Source: Prevotella sp. S7-1-8 | GTDB lineage: Bacteria > Bacteroidota > Bacteroidia > Bacteroidales > Bacteroidaceae | DNA: 57,968 bases | Reading direction: 5' to 3' | Assembly (NCBI RefSeq): GCF_000758925.1 | Contig: NZ_JRNC01000045.1 | Location: forward strand, 1-57,968 | Shown here: one piece after another, positions 28,560-36,800 of the stretch | How the letters are laid out: every line of letters starts with the position of its first letter | Position numbering within the stretch: the stretch's first letter is position 1 | Position numbers and translations under genes: made by a program | The notes under the pieces: model-generated | Databases searched by the model: none | What the model was told of the DNA's origin: nothing | The model's input: the letters and a program-made list of their open reading frames with translations, nothing else

Positions 28560-29810
28560 TCAATCCTCCAACTTGTGAATGATGAGACCGGAGCGCAGTT
28601 TGGGCTCAAACCAAGTGGCCTTTGGAGGCATTATTTTGCCAGAGTCGGCAATATCCATGATTTGTTTCATAGATACAGGATACAATGCAAGCGCCCAGCG
28701 CATTTCGCCATTGTCAACTCTTCTCTTAAGTTCTTTGAGTCCTCTGAGTCCTCCAACGAAGTCTATTCGCTTGTCAGAGCGGAGGTCTTTGATACCCATC
28801 AGCTTGTCAAGGATAAGCCTGCTGGAGATGTCCACGTCAAGAACGCCGATGGGATCACTGTCATTGTAGGTTCCCGGTTTGGCTTTCAGGCTGTACCAAC
28901 ACTTGTCCAAATAAAGAGAGAACTCGTGCAAAGCTTGTGGTTTGTATTCTTTCTCGCCTTTCTTCTCAACGGTGAAATCCTGCTCCAAAGCTTTTAGGAA
29001 CTCCTCTGCTGTCATGCCGTTGAGGTCCTTCACCACGCGATTGTAATCGAGGATGGTGAGTTGGCTGGCTTGGAAACACACAGCCATGAAGTAGTTGTAT
29101 TCCTCATTGCCGTTGTGATTTGGATTTTGGCGCGCTTTCTCGGCGCCCACAAGAGCGGCCGCGGCGGATCTATGGTGACCGTCAGCGATGTACAAACTTG
29201 GCATTTTGGCAAACTCTTCCGTGATGGTCTTGATGTCATTCTTGTCAGAAATGACCCAAAATTGATGGCGGAAACCATCTATCGGAGCAATAAAATCATA
29301 CTCCGGTTTGGTCTTGGCATAACGATTAAGCAAGTCGTTCAAAATCGAATTGTCAGGGTAGGCGAAAAATACAGGTTCGATGTTAGCGTCGCAAACACGC
29401 ACATGTTTCATGCGATCCTCCTCCTTGTCACGGCGTGTCAATTCGTGTTTTTTAATGACCCCTGTCATATAATCTTGCACAAACGCTCCAACTACCAATC
29501 CATATTGCGTTTTGTCGCCCATGGTCTGGGCGTAGATGTAATAATGCTCGTCGTCGTCTTGCACAAGCCAGCCCTTTTCTTGGAATTTTTTAAATTGGTC
29601 GGCCGCGCTTTGATACACACGGGGGTCATATTCGGAAGTGCCCTTCTCAAAGTTGATTTCTGGTTTAATTATATGGTAAAGTGATTTCTCGTTGTTGCCA
29701 GCTTCCTCACGCGCTTCTTCAGAGTCAAGCACGTCATAAGGGCGAGATTCTACCTCTTCGACAAATTCTTTTGGTGGTCGAACTCCTTTAAAAGGTTTTA
29801 TTGTAGCCAT
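28560..29810 (-). CDS. DUF1015 family protein
   Basis: Conserved cytoplasmic protein of 416 residues with no assigned reaction. The family features seen are IKPFKGVRPPKEFVEEV and the RPYDVLDSEEAREEA block at the start, YHIIKPE, and a central LYIADGHHRSAAAALVG motif whose HH pair looks like a catalytic or metal site. In Bacteroidetes this family regularly sits next to serC and serA, as here, which suggests a link to serine or phosphoserine metabolism. It follows serA by about 150 bases, but a good stem-loop after serA separates them, so part of the transcription probably stops before it. Confidence 0.92.
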   Translation of the reverse strand: MATIKPFKGVRPPKEFVEEVESRPYDVLDSEEAREEAGNNEKSLYHIIKPEINFEKGTSEYDPRVYQSAADQFKKFQEKGWLVQDDDEHYYIYAQTMGDKTQYGLVVGAFVQDYMTGVIKKHELTRRDKEEDRMKHVRVCDANIEPVFFAYPDNSILNDLLNRYAKTKPEYDFIAPIDGFRHQFWVISDKNDIKTITEEFAKMPSLYIADGHHRSAAAALVGAEKARQNPNHNGNEEYNYFMAVCFQASQLTILDYNRVVKDLNGMTAEEFLKALEQDFTVEKKGEKEYKPQALHEFSLYLDKCWYSLKAKPGTYNDSDPIGVLDVDISSRLILDKLMGIKDLRSDKRIDFVGGLRGLKELKRRVDNGEMRWALALYPVSMKQIMDIADSGKIMPPKATWFEPKLRSGLIIHKLED

Positions 29811-29901
29811 AGTAAGATTTATTGGATATATTGTTTTATCATGCTAAAATGGATGAAAGCAATGCTTTAAAAGCACCTTTTACTCCTAATGGGTATGCTA
29901 T

Positions 29902-29959
29902 AAAAATATTTACCCACTCGTTCGGCCATTCCATGGGGAGGTCGCGATCGAGTGGGTAA
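29902..29959 (-). terminator. Rho-independent terminator after serA
   Basis: Perfect 11-base stem, TTACCCACTCG (29910-29920) with its complement at 29949-29959 and a 28-base loop. On the minus strand it continues into ATATTTTTATA. It lies just after the serA stop codon. Confidence 0.68.
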
Positions 29960-29963
29960 CATG

Positions 29964-30881
29964 TTATTTGTTCACTTGAAACTTGGTGTCACCACTTTCA
30001 AAGAAAGCGATGATCTGCTTTGCGGCGGCGATACCGGCGTTGATATTGGCCTCCGCGGTCTGCGCGCCCATTTTCTTCGGAGTGGAGAAATAGCGTCCTT
30101 CAAACTTCTTGAACTCCTCGTCGGCGTCCGGTTTGATATCCGTGATAAACTTGAGGTCATCGCGATCCGCCATTAATTTGAGCAATTCAGGCTCGTTGAT
30201 CACTTCCTTGCGAGCGGTGTTAACCAATATGCCGCCTTTCTTCATGAGGTTGACCACTTTGTAATTGATGCTCTGTATGGTCTCCGGTGTAGCCGGAATG
30301 TGGAGGCTGACAACGTCGCAGCTCTTGAACAAATCGTCACGGCTGTCAACGACATGCACGCCAGCGCTCTCGATAGCGTCTTTGGGGCAGAACTCATCAT
30401 AAGCGCAAACATCCATTCCAAAGCCCTTGGCGATACGAGCCACGTTGCGTCCAACGTTTCCAAAAGCCAGGATGCCAAGTTTTTTACCCTTTAGCTCAAC
30501 GCCTGCCTTGCCATTATAGAAGTTGCGAACAGCAAATACCAACATGCCAAAAACCAATTCGGCCACCGCGTTGGCGTTCTGTCCCGGAGTGTTTTCCACC
30601 ACAACATTCCTCTCTTTGGCGTAAGCCGTATCGATAGAGTCGTATCCTGCGCCAGCGCGCACAACGATCTTGAGGTTCTTGGCGGCATCCAAAACCTGTG
30701 GAGTGATTTTGTCAGAGCGAACGATCATGGCGTCTACGTCTGCCACGGCGTCTAACAATTGTTTTACGTCTGTGTATTTCTCAAGTAGCGCTACTTCGTG
30801 CCCGGCAGCCTTAGCCTCTTTTTTGATACCCTCCACAGCGGCCGCGGCAAAGGGTTTTTCAGTGGCGACAAGTATTTTCAT
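29964..30881 (-). CDS. serA: D-3-phosphoglycerate dehydrogenase (short type)
   Basis: Oxidises 3-phosphoglycerate to 3-phosphohydroxypyruvate with NAD, the first step of serine synthesis. At 305 residues it lacks the C-terminal ACT domain, so classic serine feedback through that domain is absent. The nucleotide-binding loop reads LAFGNVGRNVAR (Ala in place of the first Gly), and the active-site Arg is in NTARKE (R224). Where the family has catalytic His in TPHxxG, this protein has TPKKMGAQT, Lys269 in that place. I remember the same TPKKMGAQT block in Bacteroides homologs, so it is probably a lineage feature rather than decay. Its position directly after serC supports the assignment. Confidence 0.92.
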   Translation of the reverse strand: MKILVATEKPFAAAAVEGIKKEAKAAGHEVALLEKYTDVKQLLDAVADVDAMIVRSDKITPQVLDAAKNLKIVVRAGAGYDSIDTAYAKERNVVVENTPGQNANAVAELVFGMLVFAVRNFYNGKAGVELKGKKLGILAFGNVGRNVARIAKGFGMDVCAYDEFCPKDAIESAGVHVVDSRDDLFKSCDVVSLHIPATPETIQSINYKVVNLMKKGGILVNTARKEVINEPELLKLMADRDDLKFITDIKPDADEEFKKFEGRYFSTPKKMGAQTAEANINAGIAAAKQIIAFFESGDTKFQVNK

Positions 30882-30922
30882 AGTTTTATTAATTTTCTTG
30901 GATTTATGATTTGATGATATAA

Positions 30923-30947
30923 CAATCCCTCCATGGCGGAGGGATTG
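30923..30947 (-). terminator. Stem-loop between serC and serA
   Basis: Perfect 10-base-pair stem CAATCCCTCC/GGAGGGATTG with loop ATGGC, right after the serC stop codon. It lacks a T run on the minus strand, so it may attenuate or protect the serC message rather than end it. Confidence 0.6.
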
Positions 30948-30952
30948 CCTCT

Positions 30953-32020
30953 TTAATGTTGAGCCTCGAAATCTTTCATGGCTTTCACCAAAGCGTTAAC
31001 GCCCTCGATGGTCTGCGCGTTATAGCAGCTGGCGCGGAACCCACCCACTGATCGGTGGCCCTTAATGCCTACCATGCCACGCTCTGTGGCGAACTCGAAG
31101 AATGGGGCTTCCAGCTCTTTATACTCATCGTTCATCACGAAGCAGATGTTCATCAGTGAGCGATCTTCCTCGGCAACGGTGCCTCTGAAGAGCTTGTTGC
31201 GATCGATTTCGTCATACACAATCTTGGCGCGCTCCTTGGCGCGGCGATCCATTTCCTTGACGCCGCCCTGGGCTTTGACCCAGCGCATAGTTTCCATAAG
31301 AGAGTAGATGGGCACAACGGGAGGCGTGTTGAACATGGAACCTTTGTCCACGTGTGTGGTGTAGTTGAGCATTGTAGGCAATTCGCGAGGAGTTTTGCCA
31401 AGCATGTCGTCCTTTAAAATAACAAAAGTGACACCTGCCATGGCCATGTTTTTCTGTGCGCCGCCATAGATGGCGATATACTTGGAAACGTCCACGGGCC
31501 TGCTCATGATGTCGGAAGACATGTCGGCTATCAATGGAACCGGCGCGTCAATGTCCTTGCGCAGCTCTGTGCCATAGATGGTATTGTTGGTCGTGATATG
31601 CAGATAGTCAAGGTCTGAAGGGATCTCGTAGTTGTGGGGAACGTATGTAAAGTTCTTGTCGGCAGAAGAAGCGACCTCTACAACCTCGCCATACAGCTTG
31701 GCTTCTTTCAGCGCTTTTTTAGCCCACGTGCCGGTATTGACATATCCCGCTTTCTTGATAAGGAAGTTGGCGGGTATCTGCGTGAACTGCAGCGAGGCGC
31801 CACCACCAAGGAAGATTACCGAGTATCCCTCAGGAATGTCGAGCAGTTCCTTGATCAAAGCAACCGCCTCGTCTACCACAGGCTGGAAATACTTGGCGCG
31901 GTGGCTGATTTCCATAAGTGAAAGTCCGTTACCGTTAAAATCCAAAATTTGTTTTGCGGTGTTCTCAATCACTTCGCGTGGAAGCATCGAAGGACCAGCG
32001 TTAAAGTTGTACTTCTTCAT
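30953..32020 (-). CDS. serC: Phosphoserine aminotransferase
   Basis: PLP enzyme that turns 3-phosphohydroxypyruvate and glutamate into phosphoserine; the same enzyme can serve pyridoxine synthesis. The start [14 protein letters not shown], the [10 protein letters not shown] turn, and the PLP Lys in YGGAQKN (K190) are all diagnostic, as is the [10 protein letters not shown] segment near the C-terminus. Length 355 is normal. First gene of the serC-serA unit, 71 bases before serA. A near-perfect Bacteroidetes promoter lies upstream. The third enzyme of the pathway, phosphoserine phosphatase, is not adjacent. Confidence 0.97.
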   Translation of the reverse strand: MKKYNFNAGPSMLPREVIENTAKQILDFNGNGLSLMEISHRAKYFQPVVDEAVALIKELLDIPEGYSVIFLGGGASLQFTQIPANFLIKKAGYVNTGTWAKKALKEAKLYGEVVEVASSADKNFTYVPHNYEIPSDLDYLHITTNNTIYGTELRKDIDAPVPLIADMSSDIMSRPVDVSKYIAIYGGAQKNMAMAGVTFVILKDDMLGKTPRELPTMLNYTTHVDKGSMFNTPPVVPIYSLMETMRWVKAQGGVKEMDRRAKERAKIVYDEIDRNKLFRGTVAEEDRSLMNICFVMNDEYKELEAPFFEFATERGMVGIKGHRSVGGFRASCYNAQTIEGVNALVKAMKDFEAQH

Positions 32021-32075
32021 ATTTTTTATAGTAATTAAATGGTTAGTAAATCTTACCCTATTCGGTTAACTGGTT

Positions 32076-32108
32076 GCAAACATAATGGTTTAATTTGGAA
32101 TAAACAAA
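32076..32108 (-). promoter_or_regulatory. Promoter of serC-serA
   Basis: On the minus strand TTTG (32108-32105), 20 bases, then TATGTTTGC (32084-32076): an exact match to the Bacteroidetes consensus in sequence and spacing. The serC start lies about 55 bases downstream. Confidence 0.82.
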
Positions 32109-33447
32109 TTATCCACGTGTTTTTTTTCGTAAAAAAAACGTAAATGGTCAAATACCTGAATTCCATGCGTATCCACTTTCAACAGAGAGAATTGAGCGAT
32201 TATTTTGGCTTTGTAAACATTTGGTTACATTTTGTCACATCAACTTATTTCCTGTTTGTCAAAACAACAAGCGCGTAGCTTGGAAATCTACATTGTGAAC
32301 AGATGAGAATCGGTCATGGATGACAATGCGAAAAGGTGCATAACTCGTTGCACCCCCAAAAAAGTGCCATTGAAAGAAACGACGCTGGGCAGGACTTCGG
32401 AACGTAACAAGTTGAGATTTCCTTTCAATCGGTCCATCCCGATACGCACAAGTGGATAATCGCTGGCATACACTCGTCAACGTAGGGTTTATTCGTTGCA
32501 CAGCGGATTAAGCACTGAAAAAACATGACAAGTGGTCGCTTGTAGTTTGCGTATTTACAACCGAAGATGCCTGCGCTCGCAAATGCGCGAAATGTGGACG
32601 CCTGACGCAATGGATTAAATTTCAGGACCTTATAGTCATTCCTTTTATTTTGAGCTTCAAAAAGTTTGTTTTTCGATGGCCTTTAAGGCTTAATGGCCCC
32701 TTGAAAAAGTCGAGTTCGCGGCGTCAACGATACCTAAACGTCTTGCGTTTAGAGTTTAAACGCTGGACGAATGGGCGCCAATGACATTAACATAACACCA
32801 GCAAGTGGATTTCGAAGGCCAAAAACATGACGCAAGATGGTTTTCCGCCTCGTAGATTGTGCGGTTTTGACACACGCTTTTTTGTGACTATTTTCTGACA
32901 TCTCGATTTGAGAGCGCATGTGGCTAACGTGCCGTTCAGGATGATGCCGCGACCTTTCGGGCTGCCTTCCGACGATGGGCGCGGCATGCCTTTTCGTCGC
33001 CGCCCACAAACAATGCCATGCCCATGGCCATCTGCCTATGGGCTCAATGATTTGATAGCGCTCGCATGCACGCGTGGTTTTTGTTTTTTATAACGGCGTA
33101 TATGGCCTGTCACGTATCGTATGGACAAAGCGGTTTCGTCAGTATCGCCTCCATTTTCTCCACCCAAGGCAAGATTGTGAAACACATGCCGTGGCATTTT
33201 AGACGGATTTGAGCGTTTGGCAAATCCCCCATCCAATGTTTTGCTTAGGTTGATCGTATCTGACAGTGCCTTGTCCAAATGGACACAAACACGCTTCTCA
33301 TCCCACTCCATGCGCCATGTATGGCAATTATCGAGCCATTTAAAACTTATATTTCATGCCGTCATCTCTAAATGACGCAAAAATAGTGGGATTTTGAGAA
33401 AAAAACAAAAATTTAATAAAAAGTATCCCGTTATCACGTAATATGAG
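32109..33447. other. Largest gene-free stretch in the window
   Basis: About 1.3 kb between the divergent serC and nucleotidyltransferase genes. Only short frames without recognisable homology exist; the longest plausible one is a 66-codon minus-strand frame at 32787-32987 that I cannot support. A 41-base element at 32516-32556 resembles one upstream of gyrA. There is no tRNA and no insertion sequence I can identify. Confidence 0.5.
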
Positions 33448-33456
33448 TAATTTTGT
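33448..33456 (+). promoter_or_regulatory. Promoter -7 element of the five-gene lipid-type cassette
   Basis: TAATTTTGT fits TAnnTTTGY and lies 24 bases before the start codon of the first cassette gene. There is no TTTG at the expected upstream distance. Confidence 0.5.
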
Positions 33457-33480
33457 ATATCAATCATACAAACAGATCGC

Positions 33481-34227
33481 ATGAAGTTTGGAATTATCGC
33501 CGCTGGAGAAGGCTCTCGGTTGGCATTGGAAGGAGTTGGCGCGCCCAAACCCTTGGTCAAAGTGGGCGGAGCTTGTCTCCTCGACCGGCTCATAAGCATT
33601 TTCTTGAAGCACGACGCCCATGAGATAGACGTGATATGCAATGACCATGCGCCTTTGGTGGCAACACACCTGGATGATATCAAGGCGAATGGCATGAATG
33701 GAAAGCGAGTGCCATTAAAGTATATCGTGAAAAGCACGCCAAGCTCCATGCACTCTTTTTACGAGTTGAGCCACCTGTTAGCGGACGAGCCATTTGTACT
33801 TACCACGGTGGATACCATATTCTTGGAAGATGAGTTTGCCGAATATCTCAAGGCTTTTGAGCGCGCGCTAAGAGCCGATTGCGATGCCGTGATGGGCGTT
33901 ACCGACTATATAGACGACGAAAAACCACTATATGTCAAGACAGATAACAGTATGCAAATCACGGGCTTTTATGATGATAACAGTATGGACAGTACTTACG
34001 TTTCGGGTGGCATCTATGGCCTAAAGCCCACGGCTATAGAAACCCTGAAACACTGCATGCAGCGTGGAGAGAGCCGTATGCGTAACTTTCAACGCGCGCT
34101 TGTAAACGAGGGCAAGTGTATGACGGCTTTTAATTTTTCTAAAATCTTAGACATAGACCATGCCGCGGACATTGCCAAAGCGGATCGCTTTTTGACAGAG
34201 CATGCTCAAAAAAACATGAGAGAATGA
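33481..34227 (+). CDS. Nucleotidyltransferase (NTP_transferase family)
   Basis: Sugar- or alcohol-phosphate nucleotidyltransferase. The fold is shown by AAGEGSRL (7-14), the substrate-side Lys in PKPL (K23) and a metal-binding Asp in TTVDTIF (D111), in a compact 248-residue protein without a C-terminal left-handed helix. Enzymes of this shape include CTP-dependent ones that activate inositol-, glycerol- or choline-phosphate, and GlmU/RmlA-type sugar enzymes. The next genes include a CDP-alcohol phosphatidyltransferase, which favours a CTP-using enzyme, but the nucleotide and substrate cannot be read from the sequence. It overlaps the next gene by ATGA, so the two are translationally coupled. 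Confidence 0.85.
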   Translation: MKFGIIAAGEGSRLALEGVGAPKPLVKVGGACLLDRLISIFLKHDAHEIDVICNDHAPLVATHLDDIKANGMNGKRVPLKYIVKSTPSSMHSFYELSHLLADEPFVLTTVDTIFLEDEFAEYLKAFERALRADCDAVMGVTDYIDDEKPLYVKTDNSMQITGFYDDNSMDSTYVSGGIYGLKPTAIETLKHCMQRGESRMRNFQRALVNEGKCMTAFNFSKILDIDHAADIAKADRFLTEHAQKNMRE

Positions 34228-35099
34228 TGGATAGCAAGCGGCCAAATATTTTAGCCATACGCCGAAAGGCTTGCTTCTCACCTAATTCCGTTGGGAAAGA
34301 TCGATTGATATTGCGGTTGGTTTGTGGTGAAATAAAAAAAATAGGACATCTCAAATCGGATATAAGAATGGTCGACGAGGATGCTTTGACGCACCCGGTA
34401 GAGACGGCGGATTGTTGCGTCTCAATGGCTCGCTCGGACAAGGCTTTGTCCGTTTTGGCAGCCATGCGGCATAATGGTTGCAAGATTGTGAACAGTCCGC
34501 AAGGCGTGATGAGCTGCCAACGATCCAAGTTGAATGGGCTGATGCTTCAAAACAACATTCCGATGCCTAACCGCGAAGGTGGGCACGGTTATTGGCTGAA
34601 GCGAGGCGACACGGCTGCGCAAACGGAAAGAGACGTGGTGTACTGTCCTGACAAGACCGCGCTCGAAAAAACAAAAGACGAGTTTCGAGCGCGTGGCATA
34701 GACGATTGGGTGGTCAGCGCGCATATAATAGGCGACTTAGTGAAGTTCTATGGAGTGGGAGAGCGGTTCTTCCAATACTTCTATCCCAGTGATGACGGCA
34801 TCTCGAAGTTTGGCGTGGAACAAGTGAACGGCAAGGCTCATCATTACGATTTTAACGTGGAAAGACTCAGGAGTTGTGTCGTAAAACTGGCCAAGCTAAC
34901 AGGCGTGGATGTATATGGGGGCGACGTGATCATTGAAAAAAACGGCGATTACAGCATCATCGACTTCAACGACTGGCCCAGTTTTTCACGCTGCAGGGTT
35001 GCGGCGGCCAAGGCCATAGCCATGGAGGTGGCGTCAAAAATGGGTTGGGACATTGTTCCGGCGGATAGCCGTGGACAGAAAACGTCTCCAGCCATGTAA
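34224..35099 (+). CDS. ATP-grasp-like protein
   Basis: Unassigned protein of 291 residues whose C-terminal half looks like an ATP-grasp ligase, the fold that joins a carboxylate to an amine via an acyl phosphate. The clue is the block GVDVYGGDVIIEKNGDYS followed by IIDFNDWPSF (245-254), in which Asp and Asn occupy the usual metal-binding places, and the upstream YWLKRGDTAAQ that could supply the ATP-binding Lys. The N-terminal half (about 1-110) resembles the pre-ATP-grasp substrate domain, with SPQGVMSCQRSK near residue 91. It starts inside the stop codon of the nucleotidyltransferase gene and is followed after 26 bases by the phosphatidyltransferase. I do not know its substrate. Confidence 0.7.
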   Translation: MMDSKRPNILAIRRKACFSPNSVGKDRLILRLVCGEIKKIGHLKSDIRMVDEDALTHPVETADCCVSMARSDKALSVLAAMRHNGCKIVNSPQGVMSCQRSKLNGLMLQNNIPMPNREGGHGYWLKRGDTAAQTERDVVYCPDKTALEKTKDEFRARGIDDWVVSAHIIGDLVKFYGVGERFFQYFYPSDDGISKFGVEQVNGKAHHYDFNVERLRSCVVKLAKLTGVDVYGGDVIIEKNGDYSIIDFNDWPSFSRCRVAAAKAIAMEVASKMGWDIVPADSRGQKTSPAM

Positions 35100-35125
35100 A
35101 AATTAATATTAACAAAGCAAGCAAA

Positions 35126-36079
35126 ATGTCTACATTTAAAGAATTATTACAAGCTTCTTTTAAATCAAACGACACGGAAGAGTGGTTGGACGTGCGTTTC
35201 ACGCGCCCGATAGGATTGGTTTTCGCGCTGTTGTGGAACAAGTTTGGCATACACCCCAACGCCATAACCATCCTGTCCATCTTTTTGGGAATGGGCGCCG
35301 GGTGGATGTTCTACCATACAGATTTGGTATACAATATTATGGGCGTGATCCTTTTGATGCTGGCCAATTTTTGTGATTCCACCGATGGACAGATGGCTCG
35401 GCTCACGGGAAAGAAAACCCTCACGGGGCGCATTCTTGATGGTTTCTCAAGCGAATTGTGGTTTGTAGCTGTCTATGTGGCCCTCTGTTTGCGCATGCAA
35501 AACCAATTAATTCCCGGCACGGAAATAACTTGGGGGTATTGGATTTGGATTTTGGCGGCACTCGCTGGCTTTCTTAGTCACTCACGACAAGCTATGTTAG
35601 CCGATTACTATAGACAGATACACCTCTTTTTTTTGAAAGGCAAGCATGGGTCAGAATTGAACAATTCGGCACAAGAAGAAATCAAATACAAGGAAACCCC
35701 ACGTACACAGGTATTGGCCAGGCTGTTTTATAAAAACTACGCGGCATACTGTAGAAAGCAAGAAAAGCGCACGCCGAAGTTTCAAAAATTCTTTGCGATG
35801 TGGAACAAGATGAGCTCAAGTTGCGCCAAGGAAAAATTAGGCGCAATCCGTGAAAAATTTCTTCAACGAAGCAAACCAATGATGCCATATGCCAATATCC
35901 TGTCTTTCAACACGCGAGCAATCGTGCTTTATATGGCATGCCTGCTTAACATTCCGTGGGTTTACTTCTTGTTTGAAATTACATTGCTCAATCTACTATA
36001 CATCTATATGCACAAATGCCACGAGGCACTGTGCGCGGACATGACTGCACAACTCGCTAATCTTCAGAACAATGATTAA
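35126..36079 (+). CDS. CDP-alcohol phosphatidyltransferase family protein
   Basis: Membrane enzyme expected to move a phospho-group from a CDP-linked donor to an alcohol. The family motif is mostly there: D84-x2-D87-G-x2-A-R92, then G101-x3-D105. The last Asp, expected four residues later, is Ser109, with Glu110 next to it. Hydrophobic segments lie at about 45-62, 70-82, 110-125, 140-155, 265-285 and 285-300. The 317-residue protein is longer than most relatives because of a charged cytoplasmic insert of about 90 residues (170-260). It overlaps the HAD gene by eight bases. Membrane-bound and probably making a phospholipid head group; the substrate is not known. Confidence 0.85.
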   Translation: MSTFKELLQASFKSNDTEEWLDVRFTRPIGLVFALLWNKFGIHPNAITILSIFLGMGAGWMFYHTDLVYNIMGVILLMLANFCDSTDGQMARLTGKKTLTGRILDGFSSELWFVAVYVALCLRMQNQLIPGTEITWGYWIWILAALAGFLSHSRQAMLADYYRQIHLFFLKGKHGSELNNSAQEEIKYKETPRTQVLARLFYKNYAAYCRKQEKRTPKFQKFFAMWNKMSSSCAKEKLGAIREKFLQRSKPMMPYANILSFNTRAIVLYMACLLNIPWVYFLFEITLLNLLYIYMHKCHEALCADMTAQLANLQNND

Positions 36080-36800
36080 AGGATATATATTCGACTATGG
36101 CGGCACGCTCGATACAGCTGGCTGCCACTGGGGCCAAATGCTATGGCACGCGTACCAAAGACAAAACGTGCCGGTGGGCGAGCAACAGTTTCGCGACGCG
36201 TACATACATGGAGAACGAATGCTTGGCAGAGAGCCATTGATTCGTCCAGACTATACATTCCATAAGACACTTGCCATAAAAATAAGGCTTGAGATGGAGT
36301 GGTTGTGCACCTCTGGCGCGTGGAACGCTTTTGAAGAGGATTTTAACAACAAGCGCGACGCAGTGCTGCGGGATTTGTACGAACAAGTAAAAACGACAAC
36401 CGCATATAGCGGGAAAGTGCTGAAGGAGCTCGCCTCAATGTACCCGATGGTTTTGGTGAGCAATTTTTATGGCAATATCAACGTGGTGCTTCGAGAATTT
36501 GGACTGGACCGATATTTCCAAGATGTCGTCGAGTCTACAACTGTAGGCATCAGGAAACCGGACGCGCGGATATTCTCCTTGGGCGCGGAACGTCTGGGCT
36601 TGAAACCAGAGGAGATCATGGTGGTGGGCGACAGCTTCTACAAAGACGTGGAGCCCGCCATTAAAATAGGATGTCATGCGGCATGGTTCAAGGGAGAAGG
36701 ATGGAATAAAAAGACTTATGACGAGAGCTTGCCAGACATTGTCATAACAGACTTAGCCCAGTTGTTGGAAAAAAATGATAGATATTTAAATCGTAATTGA
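36072..36800 (+). CDS. HAD-family hydrolase
   Basis: Predicted phosphatase of the haloacid dehalogenase superfamily. Motif I is FDYGGTLDT: the nucleophile is Asp8, and the second position is Gly10 rather than Asp, a variant common in subfamily IA members. Motif II lies in VLVSNFYGN, the motif III Lys in IRKPDARIF, and motif IV in VVGDSFYKDV. The region between about 15 and 95 forms the helical cap that chooses the substrate. Its start overlaps the phosphatidyltransferase gene and its stop codon overlaps the next start (TGATG), so all three are coupled. In this setting it could remove a phosphate from a phosphatidyl-alcohol phosphate, but a soluble metabolite is equally possible. Confidence 0.88.
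   Translation: MIKGYIFDYGGTLDTAGCHWGQMLWHAYQRQNVPVGEQQFRDAYIHGERMLGREPLIRPDYTFHKTLAIKIRLEMEWLCTSGAWNAFEEDFNNKRDAVLRDLYEQVKTTTAYSGKVLKELASMYPMVLVSNFYGNINVVLREFGLDRYFQDVVESTTVGIRKPDARIFSLGAERLGLKPEEIMVVGDSFYKDVEPAIKIGCHAAWFKGEGWNKKTYDESLPDIVITDLAQLLEKNDRYLNRN

Noticed and set aside
36072..36113. HAD motif I with Gly in place of the second Asp, taken as inactivation
   Set aside because: Asp-x-Gly is a known variant in HAD subfamily IA, and the other motifs are intact.
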